Source of the DNA: Adiantum capillus-veneris
Taxonomy: Eukaryota; Streptophyta; Polypodiopsida; Polypodiales; Pteridaceae
Direction: 5' to 3'
Assembly (NCBI GenBank): GCA_014529385.2
Contig: CM043966.1
Coordinates: forward strand, 91,742,587-91,806,586
Length of the DNA stretch: 64,000 bases
Shown: positions 22,341 through 33,754 of the stretch, in pieces
Layout of the letters: each line of letters opens with the position of its first letter
Position numbering within the stretch: position 1 is the stretch's first letter
Notes under the pieces: model-generated
Told to the model about the DNA's origin: nothing
The model's database searches: none
The model's input: the letters and a program-made list of their open reading frames with translations, nothing else
Program-made: the position numbers and the translations under genes

Positions 22341-24320
22341 CTCCTCCTGTCCATTAGGAAGAAAATGTTGCATTGGGGATCTCTTTGGTAGGCAGAGTTG
22401 TAGTGGCCAACCATGTGTTGTTGGCTACTATATGTACATCACGTTTTGCTAGATCTTCTCGAGCTCCTGTATCAACTAGCTAGAGAGGTTGATCATGAAC
22501 TTTCTTTGGTCAAGGTGCAACAATCAGTTAGCCCGCTAGGCCAAAGTAGCCTGGCATGTCATCACCTTACCATGTTCTTAGGGGGGGCTTGTGATTATAG
22601 ACCCAGCACAACCGAGCAAAGCCCTTCTTGGGAAGTTTGTTGTCAGAGGACTCCTTCTGGGGGAGGAGCCGTGGAAGGAGTTGTTGCTTCCCTGACTTTG
22701 TGCTCAAGTCCCTCATGCAGGAGGCCCTCGGAGCCCTTCCATCAGGTGGGTCTTCACGAAGATGCACAAAGTTGGTCTAAGCAGGAGGTTGGAGGACCGG
22801 TTTGCTGCGAGCCTCCTTCGGTCTTGGGAGTAGCTGCTGAGGGGTGGCTTGGAGCAGCACTACCCCACTTGCACGGAGGAGCGCTTGAGACAGCCCCTTG
22901 TTTGGAACCACATGGTTTGCACTTAGAGAGGCCACTTGGTTGGTAGTAGGCCTCATGTTTCTTTGGGTCCCATGGTAGATTGGCCAGCCCGCACTCTTGG
23001 CGATTGGCTACAATTTTTAAGTTTGCCCGAGGAGGCACAGAACATCCAACTACGAGGCATGAGAGGGGTGTAGAGCATATGCGAGGACATTACAGAGGCA
23101 GTACCAGCTGAGTGGCTCACCCCTCTAGAGACAACAACTCCTAGTTGGATGGGGGTCTTCATGCGATTGGAGGTCCTCATCATCACAGTTCATGCTTGCT
23201 CAGAGTCCGTAACCCCCATGTTCTTAAAGATCCACAGAGAGGGTCTTCTACACAAAGTCTCAGCAGAGGCTCCACAGGTTGCAGAGTGTTGTTTGCAGAG
23301 GATACGAGTAGTGGACATCTGTGGAGGACTTGTCATAGATCTTGATCCAGTAGATCTGGAGACATGCCACTAGATCTTGAGACATGCCATTTCGGGCTTG
23401 GGAGAGCTGCCCTCTGGCACGAGTGTAGTGGGACCGTGGAGAGTGGTTTTGGAGAGACCCCTTCTCTTCAGCCGGTCATCTAGGGATCCCCTTTTTTCAG
23501 TACACTGTTCGACTGGGGCGACACATATTGGCAGCACGGAGCGAGGCTCGTCTTGCTGCAGTACTTCATTGGCAGGAGGAGGGTCTCACAGCCGAGTTCT
23601 TGTCAGGTTTTTGGGAGTGGTTGTGAAACTCCAGATATAGTCGAGACGAGTCACTTTGTTCCAGTGGCTAGTTGCACATAGAGCTATAACGACGGGGAGC
23701 GGAGCTGGCTAATACATAGTGGTTTGCCGGCAGCTGTGCAGCTTGTGACCATCCTTTGGAGAGTCAGCGCCATTGTCTGTGGGATTGCCTCATGGCACAA
23801 TAGGTTTGGCTTCGGGTACTTCGACTGATGCCAACTCTTTCCACAACGCGACAATACATCTGGGGTGCTGCAATCTGGTCCACCCTCTCAGGCCTTGCAC
23901 TCCATTATGAGCTAGCCTCCACATCCAGGATGATAGTGATCCAGGGCGGTCGACCTACACTCCAGCGTGCCCACAAAGCTTAACCCCCCCCCCCCGTGAG
24001 AGAAAGGTGTGTTGGGAGTTGGTATGTGGCCCGACACTCTGGCTCATTTGGTGGGCCCATTGCTTCCGCATCTTCGAGGCTCGCCTTGTCCCACCGGCAG
24101 AGACTGTTCGTGACTTTTGGTTGGAGCCGATTCATACTCTCAGGGGCTAGCTCGAGAGACTTCAGGGCAGCTTTGACCGCATGCAGAGAGGCTTTCCTGC
24201 AACTTTGGCGCCCAAGGCCTTTCTTCACCATGGTCCACCGGCCACATGTGGGGCTCTATTCTCCTCCCATTTTGTGATTTAGCCTCATTGTACATATTTG
24301 TTTACTCACTTTTGATGTAG

Positions 24321-24349
<29 letters not shown>
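24321..24349. repeat. (TC)n microsatellite
   Basis: A pure TC run follows the 3' end of the LINE. Confidence 0.95.
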
Positions 24350-24351
<2 letters not shown>

Positions 24352-25160
24352 GGATATACAGGATGCTTAAAGGCTTAAACTCCACAAGTATTAAGCATTG
24401 CAAAGGGGGAACAAGTCAAAGTGTTTAAGAGAAGTAGACGTGACCGAGACATGGCCCCAAGAAAATTTTCAAAAAGAAATTTCTCTTTTTTTATAATTAA
24501 TGTAGTAGTGAAGACTAAAAGAGAGAACTTTGAGAGACACAACTTGTCTTCATCATAAGCATCTTTTGTGCAGAACTTATGGAGAATATTTTTGCTGTTC
24601 ATAAAAGTTGCTCAATAAGCTCAACAATATCAAGCAACTCTCAATGGGAGTGGCCTCATTGAATTTCAAGAGGCCATAGAATGCAGCATGAAGGTGAACC
24701 TATGGTTATGCATTATCCATTGCAAAACATGCAAGTGAAGCACGTGAGCTCAGGGGCTTTCTATATTTCAAAGAGTTACATTACATCTACAAGAGGTTCA
24801 AAAATGAAAGGGTGAAATGTGTGCAAGAGGAGGGGTTTTATAAATACCTCTTGAATGCACGTGCTATAGGTACTTTGAAAAGTGGACCCCTCAACTGGAG
24901 GTGCATTATACTTACATTATAAATGGTTCATGTGCTCCTATTGTGGTGCGGCTCGAGTCCTTTTCAATATTTAGACTTGCACGGGAGTACTTTGATTCTT
25001 TAATGGATCCTCAAATAATGGTTCTCATAGAAGACACTCATGTTCTTGAAAAATCCCCCTTGGGTCATCTTCAACTCTGCAACATGTATGCCTCCATTGT
25101 CTTTGATGAAAGCATTTACTTATGCCTCACTTGAAGTCCTATGAAGAGAATAGAATATGG
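24350..25160. other. Intergenic DNA, no gene recognised
   Basis: AT-rich sequence with only short open frames. No transposon termini or domains were recognised. Confidence 0.4.
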
Positions 25161-25221
25161 TATTGTCCTCTATTGATACAACTTTCTTGTCCACTATTTA
25201 TGTGTGTGTGTGTGTGTGTCT

Positions 25222-25257
<36 letters not shown>

Positions 25258-25301
25258 CACCTTTCTTGTCCTCTATTGATACGACTTTCTTGTCCATTAT
25301 T

Positions 25302-25356
<55 letters not shown>
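25160..25356. repeat. About 102-bp tandem duplication with (TG)n and (GA)n runs
   Basis: TCCTCTATTGATAC(A/G)ACTTTC recurs about 102 bp apart, each followed by a TG run and then a GA run. The second copy has the longer GA run. The compound microsatellite was duplicated as a unit. Confidence 0.88.
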
Positions 25357-25358
<2 letters not shown>

Positions 25359-25601
25359 GAAAAAAAAGAGGTATGAACAATGAAAAGGGACTTTGGGCTT
25401 AACCACAAAGTAGAGGATTCTTTGCGAACTTACAAGATCTTGAATCCCAACAAGGACATTATTTCCACAAAATTACATTGCAGTTAAACAATGTGATGGT
25501 ATTGGGCTAATAACATTAACTATAGCGAAATTATATTGACAAAAGAGAGTATTTTATCAAGAAGAATCGCAATAACAAAAGAGAGAGTCCTTGATTGGAA
25601 C

Positions 25602-27510
25602 CTACAACAAGAAACAACATACATATTTATATGTACTCCAGTTTCTCTCAGAACTTGAATTGGATGTACATTGGGCTAGGATTCTAACAGCTAGGCGTTT
25701 AAGGATGGGTGCACTACCACCATTCATCATCCACCACTTCCACGCTGGTTGCTCCGTGGCAAGTTTCTGCACAAATTCTGTACCAAACTTACCCTCTTTG
25801 AGTTTAAACTTCGTAAGATCAGTAACAGCTAATGCATGCTCATCAGGATCATCATAAAATCTGCCTATCACATCATAAAAGTCTTCCAGCACCTCCTCAT
25901 TAAGTTTGTTTATTTCCGTTGCCCAATACTCTGGATCCAATAAGAAAGCTACGCTGTGTAGTGGACTATGTGCTCCAACCCATCGACCATGCACATACTT
26001 TCTCAAAATTTCTCTCCTCTTTTGAGTGAATGGTGTCTTCCAAGGATTCGCAATTGGCTCCTGGGGCTCCTCTGGATTTGCAAGGCTTTCTTGAACAGTC
26101 CACCAAGCCATCCACACCTTACCTATGTTAGGCAAGACAGAATCCAGTTGGCGTAATGCGAGCATAATTGGCATCATGACATTGTGCACATCCACCACAT
26201 CATCCCAGAAGTGGCGATCAGCTAGTAGATCTCTGATCACCCCTATTTTTCTTTTTATCTTCTCCCTTTGACTGGCCTCCCATTCTGAAAAAGTGGCACA
26301 AACAAATGTCTCCATCACAGCATTCTTATTTTTTATTAGCGATTCTACCGTATAGTAGTTGGTGCAAAATCTAATTTCGCACGGCAGTTTTAACATAGTA
26401 GACATCCTCTGACGGTACATGTCAAGAACTCTCTGACGCTTCAAAACAAACTTGACTATTAAGTGAGCATTGTCTACTATCCATTTGAACCACTTTGTGT
26501 CCTCCCTCTTGTACCAATCTTGCAATACCAAGTTCAAGCTGTGTACTGCAACCAACACTATATAGGGGAGAGAAGCGACTTTCAAGTATCCTACCTGCAG
26601 CCCTGCAATTTTTGGCATTGTCCATGATTATTTGGACAACATTTTCTTTTCCGAGTTCCTCAACTGTGTCGCCAATGATGTCAGCTATAAAACTGCCAGA
26701 CTTTATTTAACCAGAGTTATCCACAGCTTTGATATAACATTCACCACGAGGACATACAAGCATGATGTTGATCAATGGCCACCTTTGAACGTTGGACCAA
26801 CCATCACTAACTATGGTGTATCCAGATTGTTCTATTGCATTTAATATTACCCTTTGAATATCCTGTTGTGTGCTTGTGTAACATTTATCCAACAATTGGT
26901 TTCTCATATGGTGATATGTTGGAGGGATAAATCCAGCACCATACTCCCCAATGCGTTTCCAAGCTGACTTCCATGCATCACGGGTGACAATGGCCAATGA
27001 TCCCCCAGTGAAATAGACGGCTTTAGCTAGTGCAAGTTGTGCTTCTTCTAAGGCAAGTGTTTTGAAGCTCGTCTGTAAGCTAACCTGTCTACTTTTTGAC
27101 GATCCTACCTGAAAGTCAGGAGATCCATGGTTTGGAGGTGTAGTTCCATCGATATGAGAAGTTGGTTCCCTGCTTTGAGTGCTTCCATTGGTGGGCGTTA
27201 CACCCAATGACCCCTCATACTGGTTTGATCTTATCGATACCGGGGTGTGATGGTCGAAAGTAGAGAGTTTTGATCTTTTGCTCGTGGAAATTAGCTTACC
27301 AATTAAAGCTTTTAAGCGCATAACTGCTTCTTCTGCACCTAAGCCCTTGCACTTTCCTCCTTGGATTCTGGTATTTCCACCTAGCAAATGATCCCTTATT
27401 CTTGGTGCTCCTCCAGATTTCTCTTCGCCACAAAAGTTACATTTCCAATCTTGATACTTATTTAAATTTGTGGCAAAATTCCACTCGGGTCCTGGACTTT
27501 TTCCACCTGC
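25602..27510 (-). pseudogene. Decayed hAT-type transposase (BED finger, DUF659, dimerisation region)
   Basis: On the - strand a BED-like zinc finger (WNFATNLNKYQDWKCNFCGE, then IRDHLLGG) opens near 27490. A frame to 26707 follows with the DUF659 domain (GAGFIPPTYHHMRNQLLDKC, IEQSGYTIVSDGWSNVQRWP). A TAA interrupts at 26707, but the same frame continues with VVQIIMDNAKNCRAAGRIL. Near 26580 a frameshift leads into HSLNLVLQDWYK and on to 25602. Near the end is the hAT dimerisation signature SSSERNWSTY, cut after YKYV. The missing end, the stop and the frameshift show it is inactive. No terminal inverted repeat was found at the 3' side. Confidence 0.88.
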
Positions 27511-27524
27511 CTTTCGCTCATCCT

Positions 27525-28165
27525 ACGCTTTTGCAATGACACACCTAGTCGCAATTGCAACCATGTGCCAGTGCATCCACGTACGATGTCGTCTTTCAAG
27601 ATTCAAGCATATGAAACATTATGAAATTATTTGAGCACACATTCATGCATTAGATGCTACCGTCAATCTAGCAGCAACACACCTAGTCGCAATTGCAACC
27701 ATGTGCCGAAGCATGAATGACGGGAAGCAACATAAAACATAGTCATCTTGCATTTTTGCAATGACACACCTAGCCGCAATTGCAACCATGTGCCAGTGCA
27801 TCCACGCACGGTGACTTCTTTCAAACAGATGCTCCTGTCATTCTAGCAGCAACACACCTAGTTGCATTTGCAACCATGTGCCGAAGCATGAATGACTGGG
27901 AGCAACATAAAACATAGTCACCCTACGCTTTTGCAATGACACACCTAGCCGCAATTGCAACTATGTGCCAGTGCATCCACGCACGGTGACTTCTTTCAAA
28001 CAGATGCTCCTGTCATTCTAGCAGCAACACACCTAGTCGCAATTGCAACCATGTGCCGAAGCATGAATGACTGGGAGCAATATAAAACATAATCGTCGTA
28101 CGCTTTTGCAATGACACACCTAGCCGCAATTGCAACCATATGTCAGTGCATCCACGTACGATGAT
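27525..28165. repeat. Dimeric tandem repeat, unit about 175 bp, upstream of the hAT gene
   Basis: A unit of about 175 bp with two half-units recurs at about 27531, 27754, 27930 and 28104. Each half carries ACACACCTAG(C/T)CGCAATTGCAACC and ATGTGCC. One half starts TTTTGCAATGAC and ends CAGTGCATCCACG; the other starts GCAGCAAC and ends CGAAGCATGAATGAC. The first spacing is longer (about 223 bp). The location next to the BED exon fits subterminal or leader repeats of the hAT element. Confidence 0.85.
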
Positions 28166-28352
28166 TTGATAAAAGAAATTTTATACCTTTAAGTTTTAAC
28201 GCAAAAAACTCAAAAAAACATCAATAAAATAAGGAAGAGATTAAAAAATCACTGCTACACTGCTTTGAGAATGTGGAAAGCTGCCAGAAAGTTTGGTGAA
28301 GAAGAATTTTCAATGTACCTCTCTTGTGAAAAAGACAAGCACCTGCGTCGCC

Positions 28353-28410
28353 TTTATATAGCCACGGCGGGCCCGGCGGGGAAATTGCTTAGCCCGGGCC
28401 TCAAGCCGGT
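28353..28410 (-). promoter_or_regulatory. Putative hAT promoter: TATA box and GC-rich palindromic block
   Basis: On the - strand CTATATAAAGG (TATA at about 28353-28360) precedes the repeats and the hAT coding region. Just upstream (28367-28410) are GGGCCCGGC and GCCCGGGC blocks of the kind found at hAT termini. The assignment rests on sequence and position only. Confidence 0.5.
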
Positions 28411-28497
28411 CTCCAAGTCTCCTTGCAGGTCAAAAAAGATGAATGTCAATTAGCATAATATTTGTTATTTTGCATTTCTATTGTTATTAACCTGAAA

Positions 28498-29454
28498 TTA
28501 TAGTGTGATCACGCCATTTTGAAATCCCTGCTCCTCAAACTCTTCTTCTTGTACAGTCTCTAGCCTCCTCCGGAGCCGTGTGGAGGCTGGTGGTGCCACT
28601 GCTATTTGTGGTTCATCTTCTGTGTCTTGCTTTAACTTCAACCACTCATTCTAGGTTGGGTAGGCCATTGTCCTCTTGCACCGATAGCTCATATACTATC
28701 TTTGTCAATGTTTCTCTACCTCCAATGTACTTGGGATTTTTTGTACCCATGCCTACCACTTGATCATGCAGATATTGGGCGTAATTCATCTCTTTGAGCA
28801 CACTGCTTCTCAATGCCCAAGTGATTGTAGTGGCCGCTGCATGTGGAGACGTTGTGTAATTTTGTGGCCACTTGCTGCAAACATGGAAAATTGGTTGTAA
28901 ATCTTGCAAACCTTTGCAGCCCTTGGGTCTACTAGGTCTTGAAATGTCTGATTGTGTTTCTTGTGAGAGTAGACCTTTACTTCATCTCTTATTTCTCTAA
29001 CAGAGCTACCCTTATTATGGAGCCCTATTGCATCTGCTATGATTTGAGGTGTAATCACCACCTTTGTCTTCCGTCCATCCAAAGTTGTAATCACTACCTT
29101 GCTATCTTTCCGGGTTGAGCTGACTAGCTCGTAGACTCTTTGCACATCTACACCCGCTGGTGGTGTTGTGAAGAAGTTGTACAAATTTGCTCTTTCTAGC
29201 TGGGTGAGTGTTTCTCCTTTGTTTGTATACTCCAAAATATCTTGTGGATTCATTGGAATATCCATTGTATTTCCTTGAAGGTCTCTGAAGATTCCTTGAT
29301 ACACCACCAGTCCTTCTCTTTCTATTGTTATCTCACCTACCCAATCTTTGGCTGGCTTGAGCGTCTCTTCTGGTAGTGTGTAAGGCTCACTAGATATAGT
29401 AATGTCCTTCAAGGAGAACCTCTTCTTCTTTGTTGGTGATTGGCGGGCTTCCAT
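28498..29454 (-). pseudogene. Unknown ORF X, copy 1 (retroelement-associated)
   Basis: A frame starting MEARQSPTKKKRFSLKDI at 29454 runs about 210 codons. After frame changes near 28850-28900 and 28650 it reaches a stop at 28498-28500 with an acidic tail, EEEFEEQGFQ. Total length would be about 315 residues. No zinc knuckle, protease or polymerase motif is present. It resembles the ORF at 62120-63051: KVVITPQIIADAIGL matches VEVVITKEIVVETLKL, and YTTSPHAAATTITWALRSS matches YTTPNHAVATTFTQVLKST. The family is not recognised; a gag-like or plant mobile-domain protein is possible. It lies downstream of the F element in the F orientation, about 170 bp after the last palindrome. Confidence 0.6.
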
Positions 29455-29623
29455 TGATCTTATGGATTCTCCAAGTGTAAAAATTAGCGTAGTTCTCCAA
29501 ATCTGGTGTTATTATAGATTTTAGCTTTCCAAATAACTTCAAAATTGAAACACAATAACATTAGGGACTAAGGGTGCTATGCATGTGGCAAAAAGTGTAT
29601 TTTGGGTGCAGATTCATGTTGTG

Positions 29624-30787
29624 AGACATCATACACATATGATGTCTAAGTGCTTAGAATGAAGTGATTTTTCATATGTGCATAGCTCATAGCACATGCA
29701 TCAGGGATATATGCTTGGAATTGAGTTTGGGTGTCATTTGGGCAAGATGTGACCACTTTAGCTTTTTTCTGACCTTGGATGTGTAGGTTGGCCATGGCTT
29801 GAGAAAATGATGTTCAAATAGGTTAAAACTTGATGGGAAGACTCATAGCAGGTGGTATGAACATTAGCTTGGCAAAACTCCTCTCAGAATGGCATTTGAA
29901 TACCTTAAGACCTTAAACGCGTATGATGTCTCTTGATACAATTTTGCTTGAAAATCATGGGATAGGATGCCCATAACCTGTGCATGATGTATGTGGCTTC
30001 AGAATTGAATTTGGAAATGGATTTGTAGGTGGGAGACCATAAAATAAGTTTGTGCGTTCATATTTCCACCATGTGGATATATCATGGATAAATGATGTCC
30101 ATTCATGGTGAAATTTGATTGGCAAGCTCATAAGGTTGTGATGGAATAGCTGGTAGCCTCATAAGCCCTGCAGCTTGTCATTTTGTAGGGGTCAGACATC
30201 ATACATGTATGATGTCTATTTCATCTTTTTTGGTTGAGACTAATTGTGAAGTTAGCTCAAGATGTGTGCATTGCTCCAATGTGCCTGAAATGGAATTAGG
30301 ATAAGGGTTCATGTGCCCAAGACCACAGAATGTGTTTTTGGATCCTTGATTTGCAAAATGAGTTGTATGATGGTCAACTCATGCCCAAATGTGCTTAAAC
30401 TTGGTGTATTGATGTATATACCATGAAGTACAATTCTGGGTGGTCAAAATGCTGACAGAACTCTTCTATGAGAGAGATAGACATTATACGCATATGATGT
30501 CTACACTTGTAAATAAGACATTTGAGCATAGGGGCATAATGTATGTGCTAAGTGCATGCTTACTGCTTGTTTTGACTTGATTTGGAGCACTTTTGATAGG
30601 TCTAAACCCAATTTTTGAGATTTAGCCTAGACATTGCAGTTTTGGGTATTAGCCGTCCAGGCTTGTCTCCAAATCTCATGAAATTTTGTGTACTTCATGT
30701 TTAGGGTATGAATAATGTATCTGTGTATTCATACGAGTGAGTTCTGTGCAAATTCTGGCTGTGAGACATCAGACGCGTATGATGTCT
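29624..30787. repeat. Array of five 24-bp palindromes spaced 285 bp apart
   Basis: Palindromes occupy 29624-29647, 29908-29931, 30194-30217, 30479-30502 and 30764-30787, so the starts are 284, 286, 285 and 285 bp apart. The consensus is half-site AGACATCATA, centre CGCG, then the inverse half-site. Centres read CACA, CGCG, CATG, CGCA and CGCG, as if a CGCG core has lost some CpGs. The roughly 261 bp between them have diverged so far that only the palindromes and the spacing stand out. This is not a CRISPR; it lies in a plant retroelement region. Confidence 0.9.
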
Positions 30788-31509
30788 ATTTGATCAAAAT
30801 CATCTTTTGGTGCTTTGCAATGCTTTGTGCTTGTTCTCTAAGCCCTAATTGCTAGTTTTCAAATTAAAAAGTTATTGGATTAGCATAGAAACTCCCTGTT
30901 TGGCATTTCAGTCTCCAAAAGGAATCTCTTCACTTGGAGATGACTTTCCGCGGTAATTCTTCTTGAGATTCACCTTCTGAGCTTGTAGATGCAACAGAGC
31001 ACCTTCCCATGGCTTTGGGGTAGCATTTGGTGTTACAACTGACCTTTTTGGTGATTTATCACTCAAATAGCATCTTTTTGTGAGGAGATGGTCGACAAAA
31101 ATTTTTGTTGATGTTTGACCATACATGTTGGTTGTTGATGAGATGATATGTCGATGATGCTCGTGAAGCTTGGTAGCAAATGGAGGCACCAATTGGCCGT
31201 GACAACCAAATATGACGCTTTGCATGTCTGAAGACTAATTTGGTGTTTGGACCATCTTCTAGTAGTTTGTTCATGCAGGCATTTTCATAGGCTTATAAAG
31301 AACCTTGAGGAGTACTTATTCATGAAGTTTGGCGGCATTCCACCTTCTACAAGCTCGCGAGAGTTAGGGTTTTTTTGGCTGACCTAAATCAGCATAGGAG
31401 GTCATAGACTTGTTTCTCTAGCCTAGGGTTAGCCCCCCGTCAAGTTTTGTAGCAATCGGGTTAGCGGTTATTGCATGGCAGTACCATTTCAACTTCTTCC
31501 CAGTAATGC
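30788..31509 (-). other. Spacer between element F and its palindrome array, possible LTR
   Basis: No coding sequence was recognised. By position on the - strand (after the F reading frames and before the palindromes) this may contain the F 3' LTR, but matching LTR ends and a primer-binding site were not found. Confidence 0.35.
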
Positions 31510-32009
31510 CCCATTACCCCATTACCCTTTTCGTTGTTTTTTTTGCGATAAAAATTATCGTAGAGTAAGTAGAGCTTATGCTGAGGAGCCTACCTCTCAT
31601 GTCTGGCACTAACTGATGTCCTATGTGCGTTGTATGAAACCTAAAAGATCCGCATGCTGCTCTAGGCGGTACCCAAATCTTCTTTACCTCTTGTTTTTGA
31701 ATCATATTGCCGAGATTTCAGTTGCGTTTGATGAATTTTTTTGTATGGATTGGCACACTGTTCCTCTTGGAAATCCAAATTTGTTGTTGATTACTTTGTG
31801 TCGGCACCCATACTTGTTGATACCTTTGGGTTTGTTTTTTGGATTTGTCTTTTGGCTGTGTCAAGGTAGTTTGAGGTTTTGTACTTGTAATTTGTTCGAC
31901 CTCTAGTTTCTTGACCCAAACTTACTTTCGTGCAGCTTGTGATTGCTTTGATTGCTTCTATTTGGTGGTTTGGTTGACGATGTCCCTTGGATGATTCCCG
32001 TATTTTTGC
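31510..32009 (-). pseudogene. Element F, 3' tail fragment left of element C
   Basis: The - strand codes for a Gln/Asn/Ser-rich tail (NQPPNRSNQSNHKLHES) and KKIWVPPRAA. Element G has a similar tail (QQSKPQSNQSSPSYRQ and RKIWVPKAQ) directly after its post-integrase protease. This segment therefore continues the F frame that breaks off at 40398 on the other side of element C. Confidence 0.75.
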
Positions 32010-33372
32010 TGTCATAAAATCTAATATCTAACCAGCCCAAATGATTTTCTCATATTAAACTGATCACTTAATGTGGGAGAATAAACAAGAACAAGTGTTA
32101 ATATAGATGTGCTTATAGATCTTTTTCAACAGGCAGCCAATGGTAAAGAGGCCCAAATGAGAAATGGTTTATCAAAGAGCAAGGCCAATCAATGGAGAAA
32201 AAGACCTTAGGGTTGGCTTCCTTAAAGCCTCCAAAGGGAAGTGTTAAAAGCCTTAAGACATAGTCTTTAATTTTTTAACTTTAGTCAATTAAGGTCCAAG
32301 CAGGCAAGGGGGCAGCTTGCTTAAGCAAGGGCTGTGCTTAAGCTGGGGGCCTGCCTGCTTACCAAGTTCAAAGAACTTACACTGTTTTTAAGACAAATTA
32401 AAAGAGGGAAAATAGAAAATTGATTCAAAATGCTTTGAGTTATTTATCAGAGGTTAATCATATCTTAGGAAACGTATGATAATTATGTTATCCTCAAATA
32501 ATTAGTTTAACTAATTATATCAGCACAATTACATTGTTTTTAGGATAAATTAAAAGCGAAAAAATAGCAAATTGACTCTAAATGCTTTGAGTTATTTATC
32601 AAAGATTAATTACATCTTAGAAAACTTGTGATAATTATATTAGCCTCAAATAATTAGTTTACCCAATTAGAAGGGGGCGAGCCCTACAAAGGAGGAAAGT
32701 GAGTAGTGTGTGTGCACCTCACCAAGGGCCCATACTCTCATGAGAGGAAAGGGACCACATGTCAAGTGTAGAGGCACATTGCTCAAGCTGGCAAGGGTTG
32801 TGCTTAAGCAAGGGGGGTGCTAACTTAACCTCACAAGAGGGAAAGTGATTATGTTGCAAGGGGGTATTGCTTTCTCGTAGAGATACTTCTACTTCTCTCT
32901 TCTTCCTCACTCCCTGCCAGCTCTCCTCACCTTTCATGGTGTCTGAGGTCTTGGGATTGAGGCTGGGCATTTTTCAAGTTCATGCTAATCATGTTTATTA
33001 TTGTTGTTATGTTAATGCTTGGTGAGTGAAGCTTGCCATATTCACCTAATCAAGAAGGTCTCAAGGAACACAATTAGTTGTATTGTAAACAAGTCTTCCG
33101 TCATGGAAGAATCTATAATACAAATGCCTATTGGAGGGGGAACCGGATCCAACTAATCCAGTCCTCTATTGGTGTCAATCTCTCTAAACTCTCACTCTCT
33201 TTCACAAGTATTGTTCATGCCATGTTAATGAAGTAATGTGTTAGTGTTGATCTCTCCATCCAATCACTTTCTTTCTCACTCTACATCTACACACAAAGGA
33301 ATGCTTAAGGAAATGCTCAATATGTTATTCACTTTCCGCTCCAACTCAAGTTAAAAGGCTAATTCCATTACA
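32010..33372 (+). repeat. 5' LTR of element C
   Basis: It begins TGTCATAAAATC and ends AATTCCATTACA. It matches 38912-40397 over most of its length but has an extra segment at about 32380-32668 made of two 150-bp near-copies (each with ATGCTTTGAGTTATTTATCA), and it lacks about 420 bp present in the other LTR. Confidence 0.9.
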
Positions 33373-33373
33373 T

Positions 33374-33385
33374 TGGTATCAGAGC
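33374..33385 (+). other. Primer-binding site of element C
   Basis: TGGTATCAGAGC starts two bases after the 5' LTR and is complementary to the initiator methionine tRNA 3' end. Confidence 0.95.
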
Positions 33386-33754
33386 ATTTGGTTTCTCTTT
33401 TCTTGCTTAAGGAGAGAGGTCCTCAAGTAGTCTATAAATGGTTGATGTTGTTAATTATATTAGGGTAAGTGGAACTGGGATCTATTATCGGTTTTGTCGA
33501 GCCCACTATGTGGGATATAATGGAGTCTTTTTAGACTTGCCTATGGCTTTACCATTATTGAGCCATTAGAAGTCCAAAAGGAGCTAGCCCTCGACAACTC
33601 TGCTATGTTAGACTTACTCCACTACTCTCTATAATTAACCACTTCGAGCCATGGGTGTAGATACTTAAGAGACAATTTTCAAAGGCTAAGAGGAGTGACA
33701 ACTAAAATTGAATTTCCAAATCATACACTCAGTATACACATAAAATTTTGTTAA

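Larger units (their letters stand above)
20240..24280 (+). pseudogene. Decayed LINE (non-LTR retrotransposon)
   Basis: The order is that of plant L1-type ORF2. The end of the AP endonuclease comes first (DVWQHSGFVRPTH, ERIYL, IDRFYAGDY and FSDHAPMILTV near 20495), then the linker, then the reverse transcriptase (KEGGSLDEIRKWRSITILN, TGFVKERSILDNIFTFWEA, LDFEKGYDRVDWDFLEGTL, SVRQGCPLAPFLFLLYVEAM) between 21300 and 21850. At least six frame changes or stops occur. After 22400 only a degraded 3' region remains. The YxDD box is not intact; FADVSTLYLE near 21910 marks its place. It is 5' truncated or very degraded upstream and ends near a TC microsatellite. Confidence 0.85.

Noticed and set aside
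29624-30787. CRISPR-like array (short palindromic repeats at regular spacing)
   Set aside because: Spacers would be about 261 bp and are themselves related, there are no cas genes, and the surroundings are plant retroelements.
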